Assembly (NCBI GenBank): GCA_041390865.1
Contig: JAWKPC010000012.1
Location: forward strand, 1 to 64,000
Origin: JAUIIK01 sp041390865
Lineage (GTDB): Bacteria; Chloroflexota; Chloroflexia; Thermomicrobiales; CFX8
Length of the DNA: 64,000 nucleotides
Direction of reading: 5' to 3'
Below the pieces are notes generated by a model. That model saw nothing but the letters and a program-made list of their open reading frames with translations. It did no database searches and had not been told where the DNA came from. A program made the translations under genes and the position numbers. Shown piece by piece: positions 46,207 to 54,922 of this stretch; the first letter of the stretch is position 1; each line of letters starts with the position of its first letter.

Positions 46207-46458
46207 ATGGCATCACAACGCACAAGCACTCGCCGGGGTCGTTCCCGTACGTCCGAGCAGAATCTGACGCTGACTGGCCGGCTGCAGTCACTGTTCCGGG
46301 ATACTGCGTCGGAGATTCGCAAGGTAACCTGGCCGGATAGCGATACGACGCGCAACCTGACGATCTTCGTCGTCGCGCTGAGTATCTTCCTCGGAGCATT
46401 GCTCGGAGGAGTCGATGCGATCTTCGTCCGAGTCTGGGAAAACATCCCGACGTTCTAG
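46207..46458 (+). CDS. secE: Preprotein translocase subunit SecE
   Basis: An 83-residue protein from ATG 46207, with GGGAG upstream. A basic N-terminus (MASQRTSTRRGRSRTSEQNL) leads to the conserved amphipathic motif SLFRDTASEIRKVTWPDSDT and one transmembrane helix (LTIFVVALSIFLGALLGGVD). SecE clamps SecY in the protein-conducting channel. The gene order secE-nusG-rplK-rplA supports the call. The frame is open further upstream, but that part has no SecE character. Confidence 0.93.
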   Translation: MASQRTSTRRGRSRTSEQNLTLTGRLQSLFRDTASEIRKVTWPDSDTTRNLTIFVVALSIFLGALLGGVDAIFVRVWENIPTF

Positions 46459-46484
46459 CCTGTAATTTGTAAGGAGTGTCAACC

Positions 46485-47081
46485 GTGGCGCGCTCAATTC
46501 GCGAACGCCTGAAACAACGCGCCCGCGACGAGGCCGGCGAACAGCAACCCGTCGACGAGGGGGACTGGTACGTCGTCCATACCTATTCGGGGTACGAGAA
46601 CAAGGTGCGTCAGAATCTGATTCACCGGATCGAGTCGATGGATGCGGAAGACCGCATCTTCGAAATCGTTGTTCCTACCCAGGAAGAAATCGAGATCAAG
46701 TCGGGCCAGCGCAAGACGGTCCAGAAAAAGATCTTTCCGGGCTACGTCCTGGTCAAGATGATCATGGACGATGAAGCCTGGTCCGTTGTCCGGCACACGC
46801 CTGGCGTCACAAGTTTCGTCGGTGACGGGACCGAAGCGATGCCGCTTCCGAGCAACGAGGTCGAAGCGATCATCGCCGGAATGACGTCCGACGAACCGCG
46901 CGTCACAATGTCGCTCTCGGTGGGCGATGCCGTCCGGATCACTGATGGCCCATTCAGCGACTTCCGCGGAGCGGTCGACGAGATCAACCGCGAGAAGGGG
47001 ACGGTCAAAGTGCTGGTTTCCTTCTTCGGTCGCGAGGTTCCTGTCGAGCTCGACTTCCTGCAGGTCGAGCGCGAATCCTGA
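46485..47081 (+). CDS. nusG: Transcription termination/antitermination factor NusG
   Basis: A 198-residue protein starting at GTG 46485 (MARSIRERLKQRARDEAG); AAGGAG at 46471-46476 excludes the earlier in-frame GTG. The NGN domain shows WYVVHTYSGYENKVRQNLIH, VPTQEEIEIKSGQRKTVQKK and FPGYVLVKMIMDDEAWSVVR. The C-terminal KOW domain is VGDAVRITDGPFSDFRGAVD. NusG binds RNA polymerase and couples transcription to Rho or the ribosome. Confidence 0.97.
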   Translation: MARSIRERLKQRARDEAGEQQPVDEGDWYVVHTYSGYENKVRQNLIHRIESMDAEDRIFEIVVPTQEEIEIKSGQRKTVQKKIFPGYVLVKMIMDDEAWSVVRHTPGVTSFVGDGTEAMPLPSNEVEAIIAGMTSDEPRVTMSLSVGDAVRITDGPFSDFRGAVDEINREKGTVKVLVSFFGREVPVELDFLQVERES

Positions 47082-47090
47082 TCAACCCGG

Positions 47091-47096
47091 TATAAT
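47091..47096 (+). promoter_or_regulatory. Possible -10 box upstream of rplK
   Basis: TATAAT between nusG and rplK, 75 bases before the rplK ATG, suggesting an extra ribosomal-protein promoter. The -35 is not convincing. Confidence 0.45.
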
Positions 47097-47170
47097 CCGA
47101 AGGTTGTAGCCGGCAGCACGGTTGCCGGCATTCTTCTGTTCAGCTATTTAGGGCGAGGAGCGCGAAACGT

Positions 47171-47596
47171 ATGGCCAGGAAAGTACGCGCCTACATCAAA
47201 CTGCAGATTCCAGCCGGCAAGGCCACACCGGCGCCGCCAATCGGCCCGGCGCTCGGCCAGCATGGCGTGCCGATCATGGACTTCTGCAAGGAGTACAACG
47301 AGCGTACTCAGAGTCAGGCCGGTCAGATCATTCCGGTGGTGATCACCGTCTTCGAGGATCGTTCGTTCACCTTCATTACGAAGACGCCGCCGGCCGCGGA
47401 TCTGCTTCGCAAGGCGGCAGGGATCGAAAAGGCGTCCGGTCTAGTGGGCAGCGAGATCGTCGGTCGGGTCACCCGGGACCAGGTCCGAGAGATCGCCGAG
47501 CTCAAGATGCCCGACCTCAATGCCGTCGATCTCGATGGCGCGATGAAGCAGGTCGAGGGCACCGCACGTTCGATGGGTATCGCCGTTTCCGGATAG
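47171..47596 (+). CDS. rplK: 50S ribosomal protein L11
   Basis: A 141-residue protein with the N-terminal domain AYIKLQIPAGKATPAPPIGP and ALGQHGVPIMDFCKEYNERT, and the rRNA-binding C-terminal domain (TKTPPAADLLRKAAGIEKAS, AELKMPDLNAVDLDGAMKQV). It belongs to the GTPase-associated centre. Length and motifs are normal and the frame is clean. Confidence 0.98.
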   Translation: MARKVRAYIKLQIPAGKATPAPPIGPALGQHGVPIMDFCKEYNERTQSQAGQIIPVVITVFEDRSFTFITKTPPAADLLRKAAGIEKASGLVGSEIVGRVTRDQVREIAELKMPDLNAVDLDGAMKQVEGTARSMGIAVSG

Positions 47597-47665
47597 TTTA
47601 GACGCACCTACGGTGGGAGGGATCGTCACAATCCCGTTCGAACCACAGGAGGAGGAATCACGACC

Positions 47666-48394
47666 ATGGTCAAGCATGGCAAGAAATATGAAGCTGCAAT
47701 GGATCGCATCGACCGGGAACATGAGTACCCCCCGGCAGAAGCGGTCAAGCTCCTCAAAGAGATCGCATTCGCGAATTTCGACGAGACGATCGAAGCCCAT
47801 TTCCGACTGAATATTGACCCCCGACAGGCCGATCAGGCTGTCCGGTCGACCGTCGCATTGCCGCACGGCACGGGTAGCGAGGTGCGGGTGCTTGTCTTTG
47901 CCGTCGGTGACGCCGCCCGCGCGGCGGAAGACGCCGGTGCCGATTACGTCGGTAGCGACGATCTCGTTGCTCAGATCAATGACGGCTGGCTGGAATTCGA
48001 TGCGACGATTGCCATGGCCGATCAAATGAGCAAGGTCGGTGGCCTCGGGCGAATTCTCGGCCCGTCGAGGCGATGCCGGAACCACCGAGCCGGCACCGTC
48101 GTGCGGGACGCCAGGGACTTATACCGGACGTGATTCGCGGTGTCAAGGCGGACGATCGAATATCGCGAGCGACCGGACCGGTCTGATCCACAACGCGATC
48201 CAGTAAAAAGTCGTTCAGCGAAGAGCAGATCCTCAGGAAGACCTGTTGGCGTTGACCGACACCAATCAGCGATCTCGCCCCGATTCGGTGCGCGGACCGT
48301 TTGCAGCTCGATCTACATCACGAGTACAATGTCCCCAGGCATCAAGCTTGATGTCGCTGAAACGCTGGCCGCGGCCGAAGAGGCAGCCAGCTAG
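47666..48394 (+). CDS. rplA: 50S ribosomal protein L1, second half heavily frameshifted
   Basis: From ATG 47666 (GGAGGAGGAATCACGACC upstream) the frame is clean for 133 residues: MVKHGKKYEAAMDRI, AVKLLKEIAFANFDETIEAH and VGGLGRILGP. After base ~48063 the L1 family signal is scattered over frames: RGVKA...IEYR...DRTGLIHN around 48140-48200, SFSEEQIL near 48215, and finally SPGIKLDVAETLAAAEEAAS, ending 48394. At least five indels relative to the family are needed. L1 is near-essential, so sequencing error is likelier than a true pseudogene. L1 forms the ribosomal stalk and often represses its own operon. Confidence 0.88.
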
Positions 48395-48581
48395 TAACAA
48401 CAGAAGAACGTTCCGTCCCGTCTGCTCAAGACAACCGGGGTGCAGCGCACTTAATGATCCGGTCGAGGTAGCGGGAGGATGGTAAACAACGTCGCAAGAT
48501 GTGACCTGCCGCCTCCGTGCCTTGAAGCCCGGGGGCGGTTTTCGTTCTGGAAGTGTCGTGTGGAAAGGAGGTTAGAGAACA
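48395..48581 (+). ncRNA. L10 leader region (rplJL autoregulatory leader)
   Basis: A 187-base GC-rich untranslated stretch between rplA and rplJ, the place where bacteria carry the L10(L12)4-binding leader. It ends in a terminator-like hairpin 40 bases before rplJ. Assignment rests on position and the attenuator; I did not match the consensus structure. Confidence 0.5.
48509..48543 (+). terminator. Attenuator hairpin in the rplJ leader
   Basis: CCGCCTCCG pairs with CGGGGGCGG (one G-T) around a 12-base loop and is followed by TTTTCG. Its place before the rplJ ribosome site suggests attenuation rather than operon end. Confidence 0.65.
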
Positions 48582-49106
48582 CTGCCAACACCAAAGAAAG
48601 AAGCGGCCGTCGCCGAACTGACTGACGCATTCGAACGCTCGGTTTTGACGATCCTCACCGATTATCGCGGATTGTCGGTTCCGCAGCTTCAGCAGCTGCG
48701 CGCGAGTCTTCGCGAGCACCAGGCCGACATGCGGGTGGCGAAGAACACTCTGACCAAGATCGCGGCAAATAGCCGGGATATCACCGGGCTTGACGAGTCC
48801 CTGGTGGGGCCGACAGCTCTGGTATTCGCCTGGGAGGACCCTGCCCAGCCGGCGAAAGTCATCCGGGACTTCGCCCGCTCGTCGGGCATTCTCTCGGTCA
48901 AGGTCGGTCTGATGGACGGGGAAGTCCTGACGGTCGATCAGATCACCGCGATCGCGGATCTGCCGAGCCGGGACGAACTCATCGCCAAGGTTGTCGGAGG
49001 CGTTTCGAGTCCTCTCTACGGCCTGGTGAATGTGATGTCTGGTCCGATTCGGTCGCTTGGGTATGTTCTCCAGGCGCGCCGGGACCAGCTCGAACAAGCG
49101 GCGTAA
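48582..49106 (+). CDS. rplJ: 50S ribosomal protein L10, apparent CTG start
   Basis: The family N-terminus PTPKKEAAVAELTDAFERSV lies upstream of the first ATG/GTG/TTG (48645) and follows CTG at 48582-48584, preceded by AAAGGAGG at 48563-48570. I therefore take CTG as start, or as a miscalled ATG. The rest is typical L10: LTDYRGLSVPQLQQLRASLR, MRVAKNTLTKIAANS, GPTALVFAWEDPAQPAKVIR and a C-terminal L7/L12-binding helix. It anchors the L12 stalk. Confidence 0.92.
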   Translation: MPTPKKEAAVAELTDAFERSVLTILTDYRGLSVPQLQQLRASLREHQADMRVAKNTLTKIAANSRDITGLDESLVGPTALVFAWEDPAQPAKVIRDFARSSGILSVKVGLMDGEVLTVDQITAIADLPSRDELIAKVVGGVSSPLYGLVNVMSGPIRSLGYVLQARRDQLEQAA

Positions 49107-49127
49107 GCCGGGAAGGAAGAAGAAACA

Positions 49128-49523
49128 ATGGCTATCGATCAAGAAAAAATGAACGGCATCATCGAGCAGATCGAGCAGATGTCCGTCCTCGAGCTTTCCG
49201 AGCTCGTCAAGGCGCTCGAAGACAAGTTCGGCGTGACCGCCGCTGCGCCGATGGCGATGGCTGCCGCTGGTGTTGCGGGTGGCGACGGCGCCGGCGCTGC
49301 TGAAGAAGAGCAGAGCGAGTTCGACGTCATCCTGACCGAAGTTGGCGCGAACAAGATCCAGGTCATCAAGGCGGTCCGCGAGCTGACCAGCCTCGGCCTG
49401 AAGGAAGCCAAGGACGTTGTTGACGGCGCTCCCGGCGCAGTCCGTGAAGGCGTGTCCAAGGAAGACGCCGAAGCGGCCAAGGCCAAGCTTGAAGAAGCCG
49501 GCGCGACGGCCGAGATCAAGTAA
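49128..49523 (+). CDS. rplL: 50S ribosomal protein L7/L12
   Basis: A 131-residue acidic stalk protein: N-terminal dimerisation helix (MSVLELSELVKALEDKFGVT), Ala/Gly hinge (AAAPMAMAAAGVAGGDGAGA), and the factor-binding C-terminal domain (SEFDVILTEVGANKIQVIKA, GLKEAKDVVDGAPGAVREGV). It recruits EF-Tu, EF-G and IF2. 21 bases after rplJ, GGAAGGAAGAAGAAACA upstream. Confidence 0.98.
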   Translation: MAIDQEKMNGIIEQIEQMSVLELSELVKALEDKFGVTAAAPMAMAAAGVAGGDGAGAAEEEQSEFDVILTEVGANKIQVIKAVRELTSLGLKEAKDVVDGAPGAVREGVSKEDAEAAKAKLEEAGATAEIK

Positions 49524-49587
49524 CTGATGGCATTGCCCTCCGTCCGTTGCGCGTCCTGGATAGTTCCGGTCCTGTCGGCCAAGGTGG

Positions 49588-49593
49588 TATACT
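49588..49593 (+). promoter_or_regulatory. -10 box of tRNA-Pro
   Basis: TATACT 11 bases upstream of the mature tRNA 5' end; the same box precedes tRNA-Thr at similar distance. Confidence 0.6.
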
Positions 49594-49603
49594 GCCGGGT
49601 CGA

Positions 49604-49681
<78 letters not shown>

Positions 49682-49699
49682 TGCCTGATTTCATTTCGG

Positions 49700-49740
49700 A
49701 ACGCCGGCACATTGATGTGCCGGCGTTCGATGTTTCGAAG
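49700..49740 (+). terminator. Intrinsic terminator after tRNA-Pro
   Basis: Perfect 12-bp stem AACGCCGGCACA / TGTGCCGGCGTT with loop TTGA, 20 bases after the tRNA, then CGATGTTTCG. Confidence 0.75.
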
Positions 49741-49782
49741 CACGGACGATGAGTCCCGCGAAGGGCTCACTGGAGTTTTACA

Positions 49783-50409
49783 ATGAGCGAGACTAATCCG
49801 GTGACAATGGCGTCGCCAACAACAGCACGTATCCTTGTTGGTGAAGCCGACCCCGATGTTCGTCGCGAAATTCGCGATGCGTTGTCCCGATCCGGATACG
49901 ATGTGATAGCGGAAGCCTCCAGCGGACGTCAGCTGGTGGATCTTTCCCGCAGGCTCCAACCCGATCTGACGATCGTGGATGTGGACCTCTCGGAATCTTC
50001 CGGCGTGGACGCTGCCTCGGCAGTTCTGGCTGAGGACATTTCACCGGTCGTGCTGATGGCCGATCCCGCCACCGACGCGGCATTTGCCTCCAGAAAGCTC
50101 AAGGTTACCGGATTCCTCGTGAAGCCAGTGAGCGCAACTGCGCTGATACCGGTCGTCGAGCTGGCGCTGGCTCGCTACGCGGACATCCGCGCGCTTCGCG
50201 AGCGTGTCGCTGAACTCGAGGACGCGCTCGAAACCCGGAAGCTCGTCGAGCGCGCCAAGGGGATTCTCATGGATCTCCACGGACTCTCTGAAGCCGACGC
50301 GTTTCGGAGGATGCGAAAGACCAGCATGGACAACCGTAAAACGATGCGGGAGGTGGCCGAAGCCATCCTCCTGTCCCACGACCTCCAGCTCGGATCCGAA
50401 GCTATCTGA
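49783..50409 (+). CDS. Response regulator with ANTAR RNA-binding domain
   Basis: A 208-residue two-domain protein. Residues ~15-130 are a receiver (ARILVGEADPDVRREIRDAL; phosphoacceptor Asp in LTIVDVDLSESSGVD; conserved Lys in GFLVKPVSATALIP). After a coiled-coil linker (LRERVAELEDALETRKLVER) residues ~150-205 are ANTAR (AKGILMDLHGLSEADAFRRM, MREVAEAIL), which binds paired hexaloop hairpins in leaders to prevent termination. The ATG follows GGAGTTTTACA. No partner histidine kinase is nearby. It converges with cdaR, overlapping by 8 bases. Confidence 0.92.
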   Translation: MSETNPVTMASPTTARILVGEADPDVRREIRDALSRSGYDVIAEASSGRQLVDLSRRLQPDLTIVDVDLSESSGVDAASAVLAEDISPVVLMADPATDAAFASRKLKVTGFLVKPVSATALIPVVELALARYADIRALRERVAELEDALETRKLVERAKGILMDLHGLSEADAFRRMRKTSMDNRKTMREVAEAILLSHDLQLGSEAI

Positions 50410-51670
50410 TCCCGCCGGAGGGATCCTCGCGAAGACTGCTACGATTCGTGGTCGTCGTCGCTGGTTGGATGACGACGCGAACCGTCGCGGGTGACACCTG
50501 TTCGTAGCTTACCTCGGGTGGCACTACGACCTCGATCTCTACCGTATATGTCCCGACGCCCAATTCCTCCAGATCGACGATTGCCATAACCTGTAGCGAA
50601 TCAGGCTCGCTCAGGGCGTCATTCGTTCCAGTGACAACGACGGACACCGTCTCCTCGGTGAGGCTCGCTTCGAGACCCGGCCCGAGCCCGAGGCTCTCGA
50701 TCGGAATGTCGGTGAGTTCCAGCCGCGTTGGATTGACCGGTACCCAGACATCGACTGTCTGATCCGAGATTGTGACTGATTCCGGTAACTCTGAGGTGTC
50801 GATTTCGACGTCGAGGATCCAGCCGGACTCCTGAAGCTGTGAGACATCGACCGGGACGGTTCGAATATCGGTGATGGTCGTCAGCGCTGAGGATGGCCCT
50901 GACAGGCGGATCGTGGACGGAATCGCGGCGGCGGTCGTCAGGGCGCGCTGCTCGAGACGCTCGTCGACGACGCAGGCGCAAACCACGATGACCGGGACGT
51001 TCTTGACCGTCGACTCGAACGTGACGGAGAGCGTCACCGTCGCCGGTGATACCTCGATGTCCTGGACGACGCTGCCGCTGGCGGAGATCGGAACGAGCGG
51101 GACTTCCTCGGTGAACGACTCGCGTCGGCTCTGGAGATCGACCGGTAATTCGATGGCTTCGACCTGATCGACGAGCGCCTTCGGTCCCTGGACGGATGCG
51201 ATTTCGGTCGAAGCTTCGATCGACGTGACGCTGGCCGGGCGAGGCTCATCCTCTCGCAATTCGACCGGAAAGGTTCTGGTGACGATCAGGTCGAGTTCCA
51301 CTTCGACCGAAGATGGTTCGACGATCACGCGCCGGACGCTTGAAGGTGCGTCGACGTGAACGTTGTACTGGCCGATGCCGGGACCGGCAACCTCTGACAG
51401 ATCGATCGTTGCCGTGATGTCGCTTGTGACAATGCCTCGCATGTCGTCCTGAGGACCTTTGAGAGTAACTGATACCGGCGGTATTCCACCGGAGATGAGC
51501 ATGTTCGCCGGCATGTCTGTCGGCGTGACCGGTACGCTCTGGAATTCCCTCGTGATCTCGGGATTCGTCTCCCAGACGATGAATCCCCAGATAACGAGTG
51601 CCAGAATGATCGATACTGCCAGCCGAAAAAACGTGGCGGCGCTGATCAGGCGTCGGAATCGGTGTCCCAT
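50402..51670 (-). CDS. cdaR: CdaR-like YbbR-domain regulator of diadenylate cyclase
   Basis: A 422-residue protein with one N-terminal membrane helix (FFRLAVSIILALVIWGFIVW) and four YbbR-like extracytoplasmic repeats, each recognisable by a pattern like PPVSVTLKGPQDDM, SVQGPKALVDQVEAIELPVD or IRLSGPSSALTTITDIRTVP. In Firmicutes CdaR (YbbR) binds and tunes the membrane cyclase CdaA. Its start overlaps the cdaA stop by 25 bases, so coupling is strong. The stop converges on the ANTAR gene. Confidence 0.88.
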   Translation of the reverse strand: MGHRFRRLISAATFFRLAVSIILALVIWGFIVWETNPEITREFQSVPVTPTDMPANMLISGGIPPVSVTLKGPQDDMRGIVTSDITATIDLSEVAGPGIGQYNVHVDAPSSVRRVIVEPSSVEVELDLIVTRTFPVELREDEPRPASVTSIEASTEIASVQGPKALVDQVEAIELPVDLQSRRESFTEEVPLVPISASGSVVQDIEVSPATVTLSVTFESTVKNVPVIVVCACVVDERLEQRALTTAAAIPSTIRLSGPSSALTTITDIRTVPVDVSQLQESGWILDVEIDTSELPESVTISDQTVDVWVPVNPTRLELTDIPIESLGLGPGLEASLTEETVSVVVTGTNDALSEPDSLQVMAIVDLEELGVGTYTVEIEVVVPPEVSYEQVSPATVRVVIQPATTTTNRSSLREDPSGGIR

Positions 51671-52578
51671 GCTGGAGTGCTACTCATCTCTGTCGTGCGG
51701 CGCTCAGAATCGGTTCTGCGTGTTGCATTTTTCGAAGAAGAATTCCGACGGCGGCGTAGAAGATCGGAACTGCGGCTTGACCGGGATGCTCTATTGTCAA
51801 TCCGGAGCAGCGTTCGAAGGGCACGCCGGAGGCGCTCCTGATCCAGATTTTCGATTAGCCGTCCCGACGCATAGGCCACGGAAATTCGTCCGGTCTCCTC
51901 CGACACGACGACAGCGATGGCGTCTGATTCCTCGGTTATGCCGATCGCTGCTCTGTGTCGTGTGCCCAGCCGGTTGTCGAGGCCAAGGTTCTCGGTCAAC
52001 GGCAGGACAACCGTTGCTGCCATGACCCGGCTTCCCCGGATAATTACGGCGCCGTCGTGCAGCGGGGATTTGGGGTAGAAGATGCTGACGAGCAGGTTGG
52101 CGGTCAGGACGGCTTCGAGCTGAACTCCCCGCTCGATATAGTCCTGAAGGCCGGTTTCTCGCTCGATGACCATCAAGGCACCCGTGCGGCTCCGGCTGAG
52201 CTGGGCGGCTGCGCGGGCGATCTCGTTGACCGTCGTTCGGGCGTCGGCGTCGTCGCTGGATGGGAACGGTGTGCGGAGCCAGCCGCCAGTATGCCCGATC
52301 TGCTCGAGAACTCGCCGCAATTCAGGCTGGAAGACAATAGGGATCGCCAGGATCATCGCCGGAAGGAGGTTGCTCAGGAGGAATCCGACGGCGGTGAGTT
52401 CGAATGCACGCGACAGCAACCACATCGCGAATGCCACGATAATCAACCCGCGAATGATCAGCGCCGAGCGCGTGCCCTGGGCAACGCCGAGCAGCAGGAA
52501 GATGATTCCAGACACGATCGCGATGTCGAGTGCGGCGCGCGCATCCAGCCGGGAAAGGAGCCATTGAACTTCAGGCAT
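51646..52578 (-). CDS. cdaA: Membrane diadenylate cyclase CdaA
   Basis: A 310-residue enzyme making c-di-AMP from two ATP. Three N-terminal helices (LDIAIVSGIIFLLLGVAQGT, SALIIRGLIIVAFAMWLLS, LLSNLLPAMILAIPIVFQPE) precede the DAC domain with both catalytic motifs: SPLHDGAVIIRG (DGA) and LGTRHRAAIGITE (RHR). The Arg/Ser-rich C-terminal tail (RRRRNSSSKNATRRTDSERR) extends beyond the usual length. It is co-transcribed with cdaR. c-di-AMP typically controls potassium and osmolyte balance. Confidence 0.95.
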   Translation of the reverse strand: MPEVQWLLSRLDARAALDIAIVSGIIFLLLGVAQGTRSALIIRGLIIVAFAMWLLSRAFELTAVGFLLSNLLPAMILAIPIVFQPELRRVLEQIGHTGGWLRTPFPSSDDADARTTVNEIARAAAQLSRSRTGALMVIERETGLQDYIERGVQLEAVLTANLLVSIFYPKSPLHDGAVIIRGSRVMAATVVLPLTENLGLDNRLGTRHRAAIGITEESDAIAVVVSEETGRISVAYASGRLIENLDQERLRRALRTLLRIDNRASRSSRSSDLLRRRRNSSSKNATRRTDSERRTTEMSSTPAWDTDSDA

Positions 52579-52665
52579 GCATTACCAGTCTGCGGTGAAA
52601 GTCAGCGTGTTCTAAGCGTCAATTGTATTGCATGACCGGTCACCGAGACAGGGCGGTTTCAGTTC

Positions 52666-54783
52666 CTAGCCGGTGGCCGCCAGAACGGCGAGCGCCGACT
52701 GCTTCGCCTGCAGCACCGGATCATTCGGGGCAATCTCCGCCAAGCGCCGGTAGACACGCTCAGCCTGCTTGTACTCGCCCATTGCCGTGAGCACCTCGCC
52801 GAGCTTGTGATAGGAGTCGAAATTGTTCGGGTCGAGGCCGATGATCTGGTGCAGGGCGGCGACGGCTTCATCCGGGTCTTGCTCGGAGGGCGCGATGCGG
52901 ACGACTTCGCGCAAATGTTCGGTCGCACGATCGACGGCGCCCGTCTGGAGATAGAAGGCGACCGCCGCATGGCGCACCGGGACGTTGTCCGGATCGGCGG
53001 CGACCCCACGGTCATACAGTTCGTTTCCGAGCGCGAAATTCCCCATAGCACAGGCGATCTCCGCCGCGCGAGTGTAGGCCTGGATCGCTCCGGCGATATC
53101 GTAAGCATCGTGCTTGAGCGAGGCGACCAGCTCGAGCTCCCGGAGCGCTTCATCGAGAATACCCCGCCGGAGGTAGACGTCGATAAGCATCTGCTTGATC
53201 TCGAGGTTTTCCGGGACGGCCTGGCTGATGCTCCGCATCGCCTCGGCCATGGCCTGAAGGTCTCCGGCCTGTTCTCTCGCCTTGGCGATAGCACGCAGTT
53301 CGCGGATACCGTCGTTTAGCTTGCCATGCTCGATCAGGATCTGGGCATAGCTCTGCCGCAGACCGAGATCGTCAGGGCTCGACTCGACGAGCCGCTTCAG
53401 GAAGTCGAGACCATGGTTGATCTCGTCGTGGATGCCGATCGCTATCCGGTAGCGCTCGAACAGTTCCTGCTGGGATGTCTGCATCGAGAAGAGGTCGAAG
53501 TTTGTCGGGATATCTTGATGCGTGAGTTTGACAAAGGCGGAAATTAGATCGTCGAGAGCCGGTATCAACCCTTGCAACCCGAGGTATTCGATGACCTCGA
53601 CCTGCGCGCAAGCGCCGACGAATGCTTCGAGGCTCGACGCGTTCTCCCCGGCCGAGATCTTCCAGTCCTCGAGCTCGGCCTGGGCGACGTCCCACTGGGC
53701 GGCCGCGAGGGCGAAGATCGCCCCGCCGAGATAGCGGACGTGATCGGGGGCGAATGAAGCCGAGCGGTCGATGGCTACTCTCGCCTGACCGTAATTGTCG
53801 GTCTTCATCCGGACGAGGTTTGTCGCGCGCGTCAGCCATTCCGGCCAGTCGGGCTCGTCATTGACCATGCCCGACGCCGCACGCCACCAGAGCAGGTCGA
53901 TCGCTGTCGATTCCTGGCGCACGCGTTCTCGAAGGGCAGCATGGATTTCGTCTGGTTCGCCGGTCGTGACCGCGGCGCGCACGTAGGTTCGGATCGCCGT
54001 GTCGTCGTTCGGGCGTCGCTCGACGAGCGCCTTCGATAGCTCGCGCGCGGTTGCCGGATCGGCTTCCTGCGTCGCTTCGATGGCAGCCGGGAGAAACGGA
54101 TCACCTGCCCCGACCACCTGCTGTCCCAGAAGATAACGTGCGTGCTCAACGAGGCCTTCGACATCGTCGGGATTGAGTGCCACGCGAATGCTGCGAAGCA
54201 TCGGATCGTCTTCGATCCCGTCCATCGCCTGCAGTCGTTCGACGGATTCGACCAGTCCCATCGCGCCTTCGATATCGCCGAGCGCGATCCGAATCTGTGC
54301 GGCACGCAGGTAGTTCGGCACGAATTCTGGCGCCTGGGCAGTCACGACGTAGCAGAGGTCCAGCGCCGAATGGCGGCGTCCATCGTTGAAATCTCGCTCC
54401 GTCTCGGCGATGAGCCGCTGAACAGGACGAGGCAGTCGATCTGCTCCCGGGAGCGGCGCCGTGAGGTGAATGAGCGGCTGCCGGCGCACCGGCCGTGATT
54501 CTTCGACGTCATCAAGCATCGAGGTGCCGCTGTGGCCGCTCTCGCCACGCGCCTCTTCGATGCGCCGGATCAATTCCTCGATCTCGGGAGAAACAGCTCC
54601 CGCTTCGAGGACCTCCTGCAAGATGTCGTCCGCATCGTCGAAAAGCCCGGTTTCGAGGTAGGACGTTGCAACGTCGACGATCTGTCGAAGTTCGGAGTCA
54701 TTGATACCGGACTGAGGTTGAACCATTGAGGGCGGGGACATGGTGTCTCGCGCCTCGTCGGTTGCGGCGTCTCTTACGCTCAT
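52666..54783 (-). CDS. Large TPR-repeat protein
   Basis: 705 residues, mostly helical repeat pairs. After a disordered start (MSVRDAATDEARDTMSPPSM) come HEAT/TPR-like repeats (LRQIVDVATSYLETGLFDDA, RHSALDLCYVVTAQAPEFVP). Typical TPRs fill the last 250 residues, for example YKQAERVYRRLAEIAPNDPV and NFDSYHKLGEVLTAMGEYKQ. No enzyme or signal peptide is seen. TPR arrays are protein-binding scaffolds. It sits between the replication cluster and cdaA on the same strand. Function not assigned. Confidence 0.85.
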   Translation of the reverse strand: MSVRDAATDEARDTMSPPSMVQPQSGINDSELRQIVDVATSYLETGLFDDADDILQEVLEAGAVSPEIEELIRRIEEARGESGHSGTSMLDDVEESRPVRRQPLIHLTAPLPGADRLPRPVQRLIAETERDFNDGRRHSALDLCYVVTAQAPEFVPNYLRAAQIRIALGDIEGAMGLVESVERLQAMDGIEDDPMLRSIRVALNPDDVEGLVEHARYLLGQQVVGAGDPFLPAAIEATQEADPATARELSKALVERRPNDDTAIRTYVRAAVTTGEPDEIHAALRERVRQESTAIDLLWWRAASGMVNDEPDWPEWLTRATNLVRMKTDNYGQARVAIDRSASFAPDHVRYLGGAIFALAAAQWDVAQAELEDWKISAGENASSLEAFVGACAQVEVIEYLGLQGLIPALDDLISAFVKLTHQDIPTNFDLFSMQTSQQELFERYRIAIGIHDEINHGLDFLKRLVESSPDDLGLRQSYAQILIEHGKLNDGIRELRAIAKAREQAGDLQAMAEAMRSISQAVPENLEIKQMLIDVYLRRGILDEALRELELVASLKHDAYDIAGAIQAYTRAAEIACAMGNFALGNELYDRGVAADPDNVPVRHAAVAFYLQTGAVDRATEHLREVVRIAPSEQDPDEAVAALHQIIGLDPNNFDSYHKLGEVLTAMGEYKQAERVYRRLAEIAPNDPVLQAKQSALAVLAATG

Positions 54784-54922
54784 CGTTCCTCCAGTGCGGA
54801 CATTCGGACCTTAGAAATCACGGCATAACGCGAACTACTACCCGCGAGTATAGGTGCTTCGGGTGAGGCGACGAATAGTACAAAGGGGCGGAATTATGGC
54901 CCCGTGCCGGGGTTCGCGATGC

